DNA of 64,000 bases, taken from Pontederia crassipes (taxonomy: Eukaryota; Streptophyta; Magnoliopsida; Commelinales; Pontederiaceae). The first letter of the stretch is position 1. Each line of letters opens with the position of its first letter. Location of the stretch: the NCBI GenBank assembly GCA_030549335.1, contig CM060198.1, forward strand, positions 46,837,353 to 46,901,352, given 5' to 3'. Under the pieces are notes generated by a model. The model did not search any database and was not told the DNA's origin. It saw nothing but the letters and a program-made list of their open reading frames with translations. This document shows, one piece after another, positions 34,850-48,600 of this stretch. The position numbers and the translations under genes are program-made.

Positions 34850-37252
34850 TATTTTTTATGTTCTATTTTACCAAATACACAAATAGAGCCTAAACCTTGT
34901 CTTTCCATAATTATTTTTTAACCTTGTCATTTTTACAAATCTACCATTTTGGGTGTTAATCCTAATACCCAAAAATTATTAATTATGTTTAAATTAATTT
35001 TAAATAATGAATTAAATTAAGTGATGCTCATTTTTCTCATATGTTTGGTGTGTTTGCTCAATATTGTGTGTCAATGATTTGTTTGCAATTTTTTGGCAAT
35101 TTGTTACTTGTTGGATTTCACAAATCACACCTCATCTTACCATGGGGTACGTTTTTATATTGTATAAATGATACGTTGTCTAATTACAACAATGTCATGA
35201 AATATTGACTTTATTGAATTATTAAGCGGTTCGACTTAGATATGGATAACAATTATTTATCAAAAGGTGATTTTTAAAAGTTTAAATAAAAAAATATTTG
35301 ATAGATAAAATGACATATTAGTTAGTGTAATTTTGTAATAATAACATAATACATAAGAATGATTTCTTTATCTTTTATTTATTTTATTTGAATATAAAAG
35401 TAAGATCATATTTGCAACGAAGTTTTTTTTCGATTGATGTTTAACGTGCAATGTTTCAAAATTCTTTAAATAGTCACACCACAGATAAAAATAATAAAAC
35501 ATTTTATATATATCCAAAATAATTAAAATTTTGATATATATCCACAATATTTTTCTGTATATATTTTTGAAAATTTGTTATGCATTTCAAGTCATTTAAA
35601 AAATGAGTTACATAGATTAAAATTTTATGTTTTTTCATCAAATACCCAAATAGGGCTTTGCCATTCTTACAAAATCCACAGTTATGAGCATTAATTAATG
35701 CCGTGAAACTTGGCTTAATCGGAACAACTTATAATAACAACGCCATGAAACACATATTTATAATACACACAAACATATATTGACATGTGGACTTTGTTTA
35801 ATTATTAAGCGGGTCTACTTAGTTTGGTTAATGATTTTTTTATTAAAGTCTAACTTTTAAAAGGTTAACTAATAGATTAGTAAAAACTATTTTGATAGAT
35901 AAAATGATATAGTAATTTGTATAAATTTCATTATTATTATCGTGCAAAATAAGAGTACTTTCTTTATCTTAAATTATTCAACAAATAAAAGTTAAATCAT
36001 ATATGAATACAATATTTTGTGTCAAAGACGCCCTTTAATTATTCGATGCTCAATTTGAATACCACAGAAAATTATATTTGGCAAGTGACACTTTATCTAC
36101 TTACAACAATGTCATGAAAATGTGCACTTATATCATATATTAATGTCCTTGTAACAACAATGCCATATAATAACAATGACATGAACACACATATTTATAA
36201 CTCACACGGGTCTACTTAGTGTGGTTAATGATTTTTTTGTTAGTCTAACTTTTAAAACTTTAACTAATAAATTAGTAAAAACTATTTGGTAGATAAAATG
36301 GCATAGTAACGTGTATAAAGTTCATTATTACTATCGTGCAAAATAAGAATAATTTATTTAGGTTACATTTATCTTAAATTAGTCAACAAAGAAAAGTTAT
36401 ATCATATATGCAACAAACCTAAATGTTCATACTTCAATGTGAATTATTTCAAAATTTAAAATGATGCACCACTATTTTCTCTTGTCACTTGTACCACAAA
36501 TTTTTTCATATGTACCCAAAATATTTTGCGGTATATAGTTTCATAAATTTATGATATATTTAAAGTACTTTAAAGATGCTTTACATAGGTTGAAAATTTA
36601 TGGGTCTAAATCTTGCCATTCTTACCGAATCCACAATTTCTGTTATTAATTATAATGCTCAAATAACTATTAACTATGATTGATATAATAAAATTAATGC
36701 ATTAAACTTTTCTTTTATCCTTTTATTGATACTAAATACGCACTTTTATATAAGTTTGATGTATAGTGTATTTGCTCAATATTGTATGCCAAACGTCTTT
36801 TCAATTATTCGATGTGTGATTGAATATTATAAAAAAATAGATTTGTAAATGACACTTTGTCTAATTAAAACAGTGCAATGAAATATACATTTATATGATA
36901 TATTCATATGAAATGACAATTCATACCCTGAAACATGTATTTATATCATGTATTGATATGTAGCCTTTATTGACTTATTACACAGACTTGTTTAGAAACT
37001 ATTAAATCTAATAGAAACTAATAGATAGTTAAAATGGAACATTATTTTTTTTCTACAATTTTCATTATTGCAAAGGTAAAACAATGAATAATTTATTTAT
37101 CTTTTGTGTATCTTAAAATGTCCAGCAAATAAAAGTTAGGTCATATTTGCGAGATTAAGACTTTAATGTGCAATATTTCAAAATTTAATTAGTCACACAA
37201 CTATTTTCTCCTGTCATTTATTGACCTTACAAAATAAAAAAAATTAATACCT

Positions 37253-37255
<3 letters not shown>

Positions 37256-37295
<40 letters not shown>
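37256..37295. repeat. (TA)n microsatellite
   Basis: TA dinucleotide run of about 19 units inside the degenerate array. Confidence 0.9.
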
Positions 37296-37296
<1 letters not shown>

Positions 37297-37510
37297 AAAG
37301 GACTTTGTTGTATACCCTTTTCATATATTATTATACACTTTAAGTCATTTGATAAAATGCTTCACACAAGTTAGAAATTTAAGTTTTTTCACCAAACACC
37401 CGAGTAGGACCTAAACCCTGTCATTCTTACAAAATATATATTTTTGGGGAATTAACTTTAATGGCCCAAAACTATTAAATTGATTAATATAGTTTCAAAA
37501 TTAGTATATT

Positions 37511-38040
37511 ATTTTTGGGTTATTTTCATAAACATCCCCTTAACTATCATGATTTTTTGCATGTAACATCAAACTACGAACTTAATTTTTTGAATCACTA
37601 AACTATCGTAATTTTTTCACTTTAATACTTCCGCCCATTTCTATTATATTTTCTATTACTTTTGCTTATTTTCCTTTATGAAAAGACTAAATTACTCATC
37701 GTCATATAATACATCAAATAATAAATGTAAAAATAAAAAAATAAGAAATTTTTTTTGACAAAGGTCTACGTCACATGAAAGAGAGGAGCAAAAGCTTTTT
37801 TTTGACTTTTTTTTATTTTTTTATTTATTATTTTATATGTTAGGGAGGAGGGGTAATTTAGTCTTTTCACAAATGAGAAAAGCAAACTAACAAAAAATGT
37901 AATAGAAGTGAACGAGAGGATTAAAATAAAAAAGTCACGATAGTTTAGAGATACAAAAAAATGAATTCATAGTTTTGGATTAGATATGAAAAATTGCGAT
38001 AATTTAGGAGAAGTTTATGAAATTTTTTTGTCATTTTCTT
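37511..38040. mobile_element. Inverted-repeat MITE
   Basis: The left part (tttcataaacatccccttaa, then aaagactaaattactc) is the inverted counterpart of the right part (gtaatttagtctttt, then ggagaagtttatgaaa). The arms are a few hundred bp with a T-rich centre. No protein. The superfamily is uncertain because I could not fix the target duplication. Confidence 0.65.
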
Positions 38041-38179
38041 GGTGTTAAATTATAATGTTTAATGTATTTGTCATAAAAAATATTTAGTAAATCCCTTCAA
38101 TTATTCAATGCTCAATTGAATAGCAAAAAAAAAAAAAAATGGCATAATGCTATGAAACATATACTTATGTCATATTTGG

Positions 38180-38691
38180 TAGGGCTGATTGAGTTCGGGT
38201 CTGGGTCCACCCGGACTCGGTTCCGACCCAGTTATGCTCAGGATTAAAAAAAAAAAGAATCGACATCGAATCCGACTCCGGCTCAGACTCAAAAATTGGG
38301 AATGAAACCAGGAATCAATTAAAATTAAATAATTTCATATTACTAAAATTAAATTATAATTTATATAACTTAATATATTAATGTAATTATATTTTAGTTA
38401 TGAAACGAGAATTTCACCTAGAATTGAACTAGATTTAGTTGAATCATAATATAATATTTTAAAATAGGATAAAATGATGGTATAATTATAATAAATTAGA
38501 TAATTTTAATACATTATTATAATTTATTTTAATTGGATCGGGTCTCGGGGTCGAGTTGTTTAGCATTGGACTCGGTCCTGACCTAGAATCGATCGAATTT
38601 TCTTCAACATAGGACTGGTCCGGTTCATTACATACCGGATGGAATTTTTTTCAATAAGTCGAGTTGGTCCGGACCGGCCGTGGTCACCCTA
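38180..38691. mobile_element. Short terminal-inverted-repeat element, possibly hAT-type
   Basis: Begins tagggctgattgag and ends gtggtcaccct(a). Internal cgggtc and gaccc/ggtccgg blocks sit near both ends around an AT-rich centre. Termini of the TAGGG kind are common in hAT MITEs, but the 8-bp flanks do not match convincingly. Confidence 0.5.
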
Positions 38692-39357
38692 TATATTGAT
38701 ATGTCATCACATAATGCTAATATGCCATGGAACATGTATTTATATAATATATTGATATATGAAGTTTGTTGAGTTATCATGCAGATCTATTTAGATATGG
38801 ATAGCGATCATATATGAAAAGTTGGCTTTTAAAACGGTTACTAATGAATCTAATAAAAACGATTTTGGTAAATAAAATAATGAATAATTTTGTATCTTGT
38901 ATTTTTTTCTTTAAATTATGTTTATCTTATAGTAATTCAATTTCGGCTTAATAGAAAAAATAATAAAAATACTATTACCAAACAAAAATAGAAAAAAACT
39001 TCAGTATTACGTAAGGTATGACATGTAAAAAACATGGAAGGGAAAAAAAAGAAAGAAAATTTCATCTTTGAATATTATATAATATTTATTTGTATATAAA
39101 ATGTCGATGGTAAAAGTAAATTATCTATTTTCAAATTAACATATGGCATATTGCTCGATCCTTGGGTATTTTTTTCCAAAGTTGCAATTTTCCTTTTCGA
39201 CAAAAGAATTGTCCACCTAATTTTTATTGAAGCAAATATATTTTCCCCCAACATGATCACATATTAGTAATCAAAAGTCCAATCATTTTTATTTTGTAAA
39301 GTATATTAATATTAATATGTTTTAATATCTAATATGTTATATTTTTTCTACATTACA

Positions 39358-39371
39358 GGCCCATATAAATA
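39358..39371 (+). promoter_or_regulatory. Candidate core promoter of the Alfin-like gene
   Basis: A site II word ggccca (39358-39363) directly precedes tataaata (39364-39371), about 240 bp before the start codon. A CT-rich stretch, typical of plant 5' leaders, follows at 39410-39480. Confidence 0.45.
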
Positions 39372-39609
39372 AAATTATATTGTAAATAAATGCCTAAGCC
39401 TTTGGATCGTGCTCTCGTTTCTCTCGTCCGCCTGCGCTCTTCCGCTCGCAGCGCAGGTTTCTCTCTGCATCGTTCTTCTGACCGCGCCGCGCTTCTTCCT
39501 CCTCCTACTTCCACATAGCCTTTCTCATCTGGAATCCACCGAAACCGGTCTTTGACTACAGCAGGGTAACCGAAGGGGAAGCATCCGCATCCGATCTCTC
39601 TCCGCCGCC

Positions 39610-42600
39610 ATGGAAATCGGCCCCATGTCGTCCTCCCCTCGCACCGTCGAGGAAATCTTCAAGGACTACAGCGCCCGCCGTGGCGCCATCGTCCGCGCCC
39701 TCACCCGCGGTCCGTGGGCTCTCTCCCCCTTTTGTCCCCTCCATTTCTTCTTCTAATACGCTTTTCTTCTATTTCGCCACTGATTTCTTCCGTTGCTCCT
39801 CGCAGATGTGAATGAGTTCTACGCCCAGTGCGATCCGGGTGAGTGTTACCGTAAATTTGCGTCAGATCCGGCTTCTTGTAAGCAAAAAGTTTGCATCTTG
39901 GTTGTTAATTTTGTTTGTATTTGGTTTACTTTTGGTGCCATAGAGAAGGAAAACTTATGTCTGTACGGGCACCCGAACGAGACATGGGAGGTGAATCTGC
40001 CGGCGGAGGAGGTACCCCCGGAGCTCCCAGAGCCGGCGTTGGGTATCAATTTCGCCAGGGATGGGATGAATCGCAAGGACTGGCTTTCCCTCGTTGCTGT
40101 GCACAGCGATTCCTGGCTGCTATCTGTCGCTTTCTACCTTGGAGCACGTCTTAATCGGAATGAGAGGTATGGTAGTTAAAGTTGCAATTTTTTTCAGGTG
40201 TAATTTGCTTTGGTTATCAGCTTCCTCACTGCATGTTATACGTGCTCTATTTTTTATATCATTTGTAATTGAGGTACTCAGGATGGTACGAAATAAACTA
40301 AGAAAACACTTGGGGTGGGGTGGGGGGGGGGGGGGTGTTGTTTGAGCCTATCGGGTATGATAATGGATGCAATTACCAAATTGTATTAAGATATGATGGT
40401 GTTGCTTCTTGCATGGAAGGTATTATGTCCCTTTTTGCTATGCTATCTAGGTTGAACTGGCAACCTGCATTTGGAACGATAAATATATTGCTTACGCTAG
40501 TCTGCTATGAAATACTTTTCGTTTCTTCTTGCTTTCTGGAAAGAAATTTATAAATTTACTTCTTACCACATTGAGCGTCAGCACTAGTGAGTGGTATTTG
40601 TTTATAAAGCTGGCTTTTTATAGCCTCTGATGAGCAATGACATATACCAGTTGTCTAATATCTTCCTCCTTTGTTACTTCCATTGCTTATTCCAATATTT
40701 TCTAATTGTTTTCCCATTTCTAGATTTTTTTGGGTCAATGAAACTAGCTTGAGTTCGAACGAGGTCATATTGGTAACTGACACTTGTATATGAGTCTGGT
40801 TACAACATTGTTCTTGTACTCAAATTGCATACTAAATTTTCAGATGTCTTTTGTTGGTATCTCTTTTCAAGGTGTGTTTGAATGCTGATACTATAAAAGA
40901 TGGTTTCCTATTTTTTTATTCCTTAGTGGCCTTTGAACTTCAGGTTCAAGTATATTTATAAATGTACTGAGTCCACATATCAGATGATGACATCTTATAG
41001 TTTTTTGGAGTTCTCATCAGATGCGAAGGCCCTATCTTATTCCTAGAACAAGGTTTACTAATCCATCACGTGCTTCCAGTTGCTTAATCCAACAAGATCA
41101 GATTGTTCTCAGGCAACCCAAGAACTTGTTGCTTCTACCTTTTTTTGTTCCTACAATAGATGATTTGGGGTCCACAAGATTAGAAAAGTGTGTCTGGTTG
41201 AAAAATGGGGAGTAAGACCTTAACCCTGGTCTTATTGTCCAACCAAAGGGGACATTTATGTCTAACATTCATGGACATTGCTATTTAGCTAGTGCATTCC
41301 TCTTTCTGTTGGTAGAGCGTTATTCCTATAGACCATTTGTGCAAATTTTCATTGTTGGTCCCCCAACTTTGACTTGACCCCATTTTGGTCTCCCAACTTC
41401 ATTTTTGTAACCAATTGATCTCCGAACTTATAATTTGTAACAAAACAATTCCCTTAGCCTACCATCTTAGGCTTCCAGGTTATTTTGCTGATTGGCATAT
41501 TGATGTGGATGCAAAGTGGCATCCATGTAAGCTGGGACCCAAATACTTAATTTTTAAATGCAATATATTCATTAAAATAATCTATAAATATTTATTTTAA
41601 ATGAAAAAAGAGGGGGAGGGTGGTAGTGGTGGTAACTATCTCCGAGAGGCGGATCCCCTTCTCCTTTCTCATGTCCGAGAGACGTGGAAGAGGGAGGGTG
41701 TGCTGCCCCCTCCCCTCAATCTCTTCTACTTATATATTATCTATAGAAATATATATCTTAAAAATTTAAGATTTTCGGTTCCAACTTGTTAAGAATATAA
41801 AATAATTGATGTTGCTCTTTCTAATGGCTTAAGCTTTTAGAAAAATTGGTTAGCACATCAACTTAACATGGTATCAGAGCAGAGCTAGAGGTTCTGAGTT
41901 CAAGCTCTTGTTAAAAAAATATTTTCCTTCTTTTGTTGTCCACGTGGTGGGCTGGGTCCAGACTAAAGTTGTTAGCAGTCCACCCATGAGGGAGAGTGTT
42001 AAATGTTGCTCTCCCTAATAGCTTAAGCTTTTAGGAAAATTGGTTAGCACATCAACCTTAACACAACTTATGTGGATGTCATGTGGGATGCATGTCATAA
42101 AAATAACTTGGGAACCTGCAATTGCTGGTTAAGAAAATTGGTTTGTTACAAATTGTAAGCTGGGCAGTCAATTAATTACAAAATAAAGTTGGAAGATCAA
42201 AATGGGATCAAGCTAAAGTTTTTCTTTTTGTAAGGAAGGATGTCAGACTCAGACCCTTTGTAAGATCCTTTGATCAAGCCAAAGTTGGGGGACCAAAAAA
42301 AAATTACTCTGCATTTTTGCTGTATTTTATTTATTACACTATATAACACAATTATTACCATTGATGTTCACTGTGTTGATGCAGATGTCATGTTAGACCA
42401 TATTCTACCATGGATAGTTTGAAAGTAGTAGATGTTTTTCTGAAAGTAGTAGATGTATGTAGGCTATGTTTCAGAGTCACATTTCTTAGAACTAGCCACT
42501 AGTAAACTTTCTTGCATCCTACTACCTATGCCATGTGTAATGTGTATACCATGCCTTCTACATCCCTGACGTTTCTTTTCGTGCTTTCTGAAATGTGACG

Positions 42601-45600
42601 TATAATCTACTTTCCGATGATTTTATCATCTAAAATTCAGTCCAGTTCAGCATAAAATGCTGTGATTAGGTTCAACCTACGTCTAAATTATTTCATGGAA
42701 TGTTGAAGTAATTTGTTATTAAACAGCATTTCCATTAACTTCTGGAACCCATTTCTGTGCTTCATTTCTTGAGAAAATAGTAGAAGTGCACATGCTGTGA
42801 AGTGGTCGAATGTTGAATTGCACTTTATTTTATTCATGTGATTAATAGGACGGATTACAAGATAACATTGAGCGGGTGAATAAATGGAGCCAAGGTATTA
42901 GTTCGAGTTCCACTCGGAAGTCAGTCGGGAAATGTGGTTGATTATGTTGTCCAAATAGCATCGTTCTCCTTTGAAAACCACTCTATTTCTTTGTAGCCAG
43001 ATTGGCCATAGTGTTGCAAAGAGCGAGGCTCTAACTAGATCTAATGTGATTGACGGGATAAATTACACGGATCGTCCCCCAAATTTGGGTGTTGTAACTA
43101 CTCTGTCCCCAACCTTCAATTTCTAACTAGATTGTCCCCAAACTTTGATTTTTCTTGCACGTGTCATCCACTTGACTGGTAATAGCCAGTTTCCCGGCCA
43201 TGTTGCTGACGTGGCACAAAAATAAAATGCGCGCGGCGGCCCCGGGCGAGCTCGCAGAAGGTAATTAATTTTTATTTTTTTCGTGCCACATCGGCAGCGT
43301 AACCGGGGAACTGACTATTACCGGTCAAGTGGATAACGTGTGCAAGAAAATCAAGTTTGGGGACAATCTAGTTACAAATTGAAGGTTGGGGACCGAGTAG
43401 TTACAACACCCAAAGCTGGGGGACGATCTGTGTAATTTACCTGTGATTGACGAGGGGGAGGAGCTGCCCTGGCGGAAAGAGGTCCAGAACTCTAACTCAT
43501 TACTGCGCGAGATCCATGATATTTTTGACTTGTTCCAGACCTCTCCAGAGATGCTGCAGCAAAAAAAAAAGGAGAGAGAGGTATCCTCCTCGAGAGCCGT
43601 TGCACATCTTACAGTTGGGAGAAATCCCCGTGATCCATCGAGTGCAGTGTGAGGCAGTGAGAATTCTTCTTATCAGTAACCAAAAGAAGATTTTGATCTT
43701 CAGAGGAACCCTGGTTTTCCAGACAAGGCGACAGTCAATAATTATGTTATTATCCTCAGTCACCATGTAAGATGTTGTATGTTTCTTTAACACTGAAGAG
43801 GCTGTACGACCAGTACCATCCGTCATTTGTTGATTTATTCAGCTTATATGATTCAACGGCATTGAGTAATGTCATCATATCCAAGATGTGTGCGTTAGAT
43901 AGAGGGCTATTAAAGGTAGGCACCCAGCAGCCATTTCCTGTACCTGAAGGGTCAACCCAAACCTCAGAGAGGGCTCTTTTGTTTTGGGATAGCTCAAATA
44001 GATGCAGTAGGTGTTCTGTGTGTTTGCGATCAGGCAACCATTCATCAAGTCAGAATAAGAATTGATTGCCGGAGTCAGTGATTGGGCTGAAAAAAGTTCT
44101 TACTCTGGGTAGGATATGAGAGATGCTCCTCCAGAAGGAGGATACATCACGTCGTTGAAAAAGTCTTGTCCCAGGATAGTGAATGCCCATGACAGGCAGC
44201 AAGAATGCTTGTGAAATAGGTCCCCTTGAGCGCCAAAAATGCGAAGGCCCCCAAACCATCATCCCTATTAGGTCTGCTGATAGTTGACCAAGAAACCAGG
44301 TGGACACCTCTACACCCAATCTTTGAACCTTTCATGGAGGACTGGCACAGAGAATTGAGGTACAGCTCCACCTGCTTGGGAAGACTTAAGACTGCCGTAT
44401 AGTAAATTGGTAGGGCAGTGAGGACAGTGTTGAGGAGAATCACGTGGCCACCCTGGGAGAAAGATCTGGCCCTCCAGTCACCAAGCTGCTTCTCCACCCT
44501 GCAGATTACTGGTGCCCAATCCTTGGAGCAAACCTGATGATCACAGAGATGATACTTGGAGAGAGTCCGAAGCCATTCGCAACTCCTTTGCACACATTTT
44601 TCTCCACAACCGTCATGCCGAAAGGAATAAGAGTAGACTTTGAGTAGTTGATCTTCAAATCTGAGAGTTCACCAAAGATTTTCACCAGAATTGCAGCCCT
44701 TTGAGCCTCCATATTGGAGTAAAGGGGTCAGAGTACTATTGTTGTCCAGAGCAGAGAAACCAGATATCAGGTTGCTGCTGCAGAGTGAGAAAGCTGCCAC
44801 CGCCAAAGCATCAGCTGCAATGTCCAAAAGTAATGGCGCAAGAGGGCAGCCCTGATGCACCTCGCTTTGTGGCTGTATCCAGCCACCCTGAGGTGAGCCA
44901 TTGATTAACTCAAAAAAGGAGGCTGTGGTGATGCATCTCTTCATCCAAGAGATCCAAACGTCTGGAAAACTGCCTCTGGGAGCGACTGCTGCAGAAAGTT
45001 CCAGCTGATGGAGTCAAAGCCTTGGTGAAATCAACTTTCCAGTTCGCCACTGTGTTTCCATGAAGAGATAAATTCAGAGGCCATCACATAGCTATCCAAG
45101 ATGGATCTACCACAAACAATTGCTGACTGAACTAGTGATATCAGGTCAGAGACGATGTTGTGGAGACGATTTGCAATAACCTTTGAGAGAAGCAAATAAA
45201 TGGTGTTTGACAAAACGATGGCCCTGATGTCCTTGAACTCCTCAGGGGAGGGGATCTTCAGAGTGGAACATGAAGAAGCGATTGAGCCTGCTGAAACCCG
45301 TCACCTTGATAGAATTCCTCAGAAACGCCCAGAATGTCTTCTTTTAATAAGGTCCAAAATCTCGTTAAAAAAAATGAACTCCAAAATTTGGGAAAGAAAA
45401 GAATAGGGAATCCATCAGGTCCCGGCGAGCCATCAGCCTTCAGCCGCTTTAAACAACAACACAACAACAACAAAGCCTTATCCCACTAGGTGGGGTCGGC
45501 TACATGGATCATACGACGCCATTCCGGTCTATTAGTAACCAAACCTTTCGGTATATTATTCACCAATAGATCTTGCTCTATTAGTTCGCCAAGTGTCCGC

Positions 45601-48600
45601 CTTGGCCTCCCTCTCCCTCTTTTAATCGGACTCCAGATTATTTGATCTACTCTTCTTACTGGCGCATCTAATGGTCTTCTCTGAACATGACCAAACCATC
45701 TCAAACGATTCTCTACCATTTTCTCACTAATAGGAGCCACTCCGACTCGTTCACGTATATGGTCATTCCTAATCTTATCTAATCTTGTATGACCACACAT
45801 CCATCTCAACATCCTCATTTCGGCTACCCCCACTTTACGTTCATGTTGTCCCTTCATAGCCCAACATTCACTACCATATAACACTGCTGGCCTTATAGCA
45901 GTACGATAGAATTTTCCTTTAACTTTATTGGGTACTTTTCTATCACAAAGAACTCCAGTGGCTTTCCTCCACTTACACCAATCAGCTTGAATTCTATGAT
46001 TAACATCGTCATCAATCTCACCATCTTGTCTTACAATTGATCCTAAATATTTAAACTTTGTCACTTGAGAAATTATATCCTCCCCTAACCTAACTTTCAA
46101 ATCGTCTCTAAGTTGTTTATTTGTGAAATTGCTATGCATATATTCTGTTTTATTCCTACTTAAACGAAAACCCTTTGACTCCAACGTATTTCTCCATATT
46201 TCCAATTTTGTATTAATCTCTTCTCTTGAATCCGCTAAAAGTACTATATCATCCGCAAATAGCATGCACTTAGGTACCTCCTCTGTGATACTCTCGGTTA
46301 TAGCATCGATAACTAAGTTAAATAGATACGGGCTTAAAGCTGATCCTTGATGTAGGCCAATTCCTATAGGAAATTCATTTGTCTCACCTCCGGGTGTCCT
46401 AACCCTAGTCAATGCCCCATCGTACATATCTTGTATTAACTTAATGTAGGCAACATTCACCCTCTTCTTTTGCAAGGCTTTCCAAAGTACATCCCTTGGT
46501 ACCCGATCATACGCCTTCTCTAAGTCAATGAAAGCCATATGTAAGTCTCTTCTCCTACTTCGATACTTCTCCATCATCCCCCTTAGTAAATAAATCGCCT
46601 TTGTAGTGGATCTTCCTGGCATGAACCCAAATTGTCTCTCAGAAATACTAGTCTCCATTCTCAATCTATGCTCAATCACTTTTTCCCATAATTTCAGTGT
46701 GACTCATAAGTTTAATCCCTCTATAATTTGCACAATTCTGAATATCCCCTTTATTTTTGTAAATAGGAACTAATGTACTTAATCTCCAATCATCAGGCAT
46801 CTTTTTCGACCGTAAAATCTCATTAAATAGTTTACATAACCACAACACACCTTTTTCTCCTAAACATTTCCAAACTTCAATCGGTATACCATCCGGTCCA
46901 ACGGCTTTACCATTCTCCATTTTCTTAAGAGCTTCGCTAACCTCCGAGACTCTAATTCTACGATAAAATGACCTATTAAGCTCACATTCGCTAACTGTCA
47001 AGTCCTCCAAATCACAACGCGAACCTTCACATCCATCATTAAATAGCTTATAGAAATACTCTTCCCATCTGTTCTTAATATCTCCTTCAGTAACTAAAAC
47101 CTTGCCAACTTCATTTTTTATGCATCTTACTTGATCCAAATCTCTCGACTCCTTCTCTTTGTTCTTTGCAATCTTGTAAATCCTTTGTTCACCCGCCTTT
47201 GTCCCTAACTCCTTATAAAACCCCTCATATGCTTTAGCACGAGCATCACTAACTGCCTTCTTAGCCTCCCTTTTCGCCAAACGATACTTTTCCCAATTGT
47301 CAGAACTATTGTCCAAGTGTATCGCCTTGAAACAATTCTTCTTATTACGCACCTTTTCTTGAACCTCCTCATTCCACCACCAAGTCTCCTTATCTCGTGG
47401 TCCAAAACCTTTTGATTCTCCTAAAATGGCTTTAGCAACCATTTCAACCTTTTTTGCCACATTCTTCCACATGATACTAGCATCTCCTTCTAACTCCCAC
47501 ACACTTTCCTCTAATAACTTACTTCTAAAAGTCTCTCGCTTCTCCCCCTTTAACTGCCACCACTTGATCTTTCGATCAAAAACTGTTCGGGATTTTGGTT
47601 TTATACATTTTATTTGCATATCAAGAACTAACAATCTATGTTGTGTAGTCACCCCATGCCCAGGAATTACTTTGCAATTAGTGCAACGTCTTTTATCAGT
47701 ATTTCTTATCAAGAAAAAATCGATTTGAGACCTATGAGTTCCACTTTTGTATGTGATTAAATGTGCCTCTCTCTTCCTAAAACAAGTGTTGATAATCTTA
47801 AGGTCGTATGCTAAAGAAAAATCAATAATAGTTTGTCCTTCCTCATTCAACTCCCCAAAACCAAAACCACCATGAACCCTTGCATGTGGTCCTGCCTCTT
47901 TACCAACATGTCCATTAAGGTCTCCCCCAATATAAACTTTCTCGGTTGTTGGTATACTTTCAATCAAACCCTCCATATCTGCCCAAAACTTCTCCTTGAG
48001 ATGTGATTCTGCTCCTACTTGGGGTGCATATGCACTAATAATGTTCATAGTCTCCTTTCCAACAATTACTTTCACGGATATGATTCGATCCTCAATCCTT
48101 TTAACTTCCACAACATTCTTCCTCCATTCTGCATCCGCGATAATACCAACACCATTCCTTCCATTTACCTTACCTGTGTACCAAAGTTTGGAACCATTTA
48201 ACCTAATCTCTTTACTTCCCTCTCCTACCCATCTAGTTTCTTGCAAGCATAAGATACTAATCTTACGCTGGTCCATTACTTGTGCCACCTCGAGGCGCTT
48301 CCCATTCAACGTCCCAATGTTCCAAGAACCTAATCTGACCTTAGTCTCATGAACTAGCTTCTTTAACCGCCTCCGTCCATTAGAGTGCGGTAGCCCTTGC
48401 TCATTTAACACTGCATTCAGGCGAGGATGCAGCGGCTCTTGCTCTCTTATCACTGTACCCGAGCTGTACAGCGCGTTACTTACGGGTAACGACCTAGCAT
48501 TAACACAATATATTCGTTGATCCATGTTCATAAGATTCGACATGATTTTATGTTGGCTGTCGGGGCCTAACACAACCCTCCTCCTTTATCCGGGCTTGGG

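Larger units (their letters stand above)
34850..38950. repeat. Degenerate array of ~0.5-0.8 kb units
   Basis: The same order of phrases returns several times: taaacc.tgtc.ttcttacaaa; tttgctcaatattgt; caatgtcatgaaa; a leading ttgacatgtggactttgttt followed by attattaagcgggtctactt; gatagataaaatgacatagt; cttatcttaaatta.tcaac. Clear returns of the middle phrase are at about 35215, 35790, 36200, 36960 and 38760. Two MITEs and a TA run interrupt it. It codes for nothing. Confidence 0.6.

Noticed and set aside
39556..39744. 62-codon - strand frame over the Alfin-like start
   Set aside because: Antisense shadow of GC-rich exon 1, low-complexity Gly/Ala/Asp content.
41869..41880. tggtatcagagc and similar words as parts of tRNA genes
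   Set aside because: These are primer-binding sites next to LTRs. No cloverleaf can be built around them, and I found no tRNA gene in the window.
43447..43770. + strand frame in the L1 fragment
   Set aside because: The - strand carries the zf-RVT homology; the + frame begins in the MITE flank and has no family features.
47996..48352. 118-codon + strand frame within the RTE LINE
   Set aside because: It is antisense to the endonuclease domain and shows no independent signature; a matching antisense frame exists in the other copy for the same reason.
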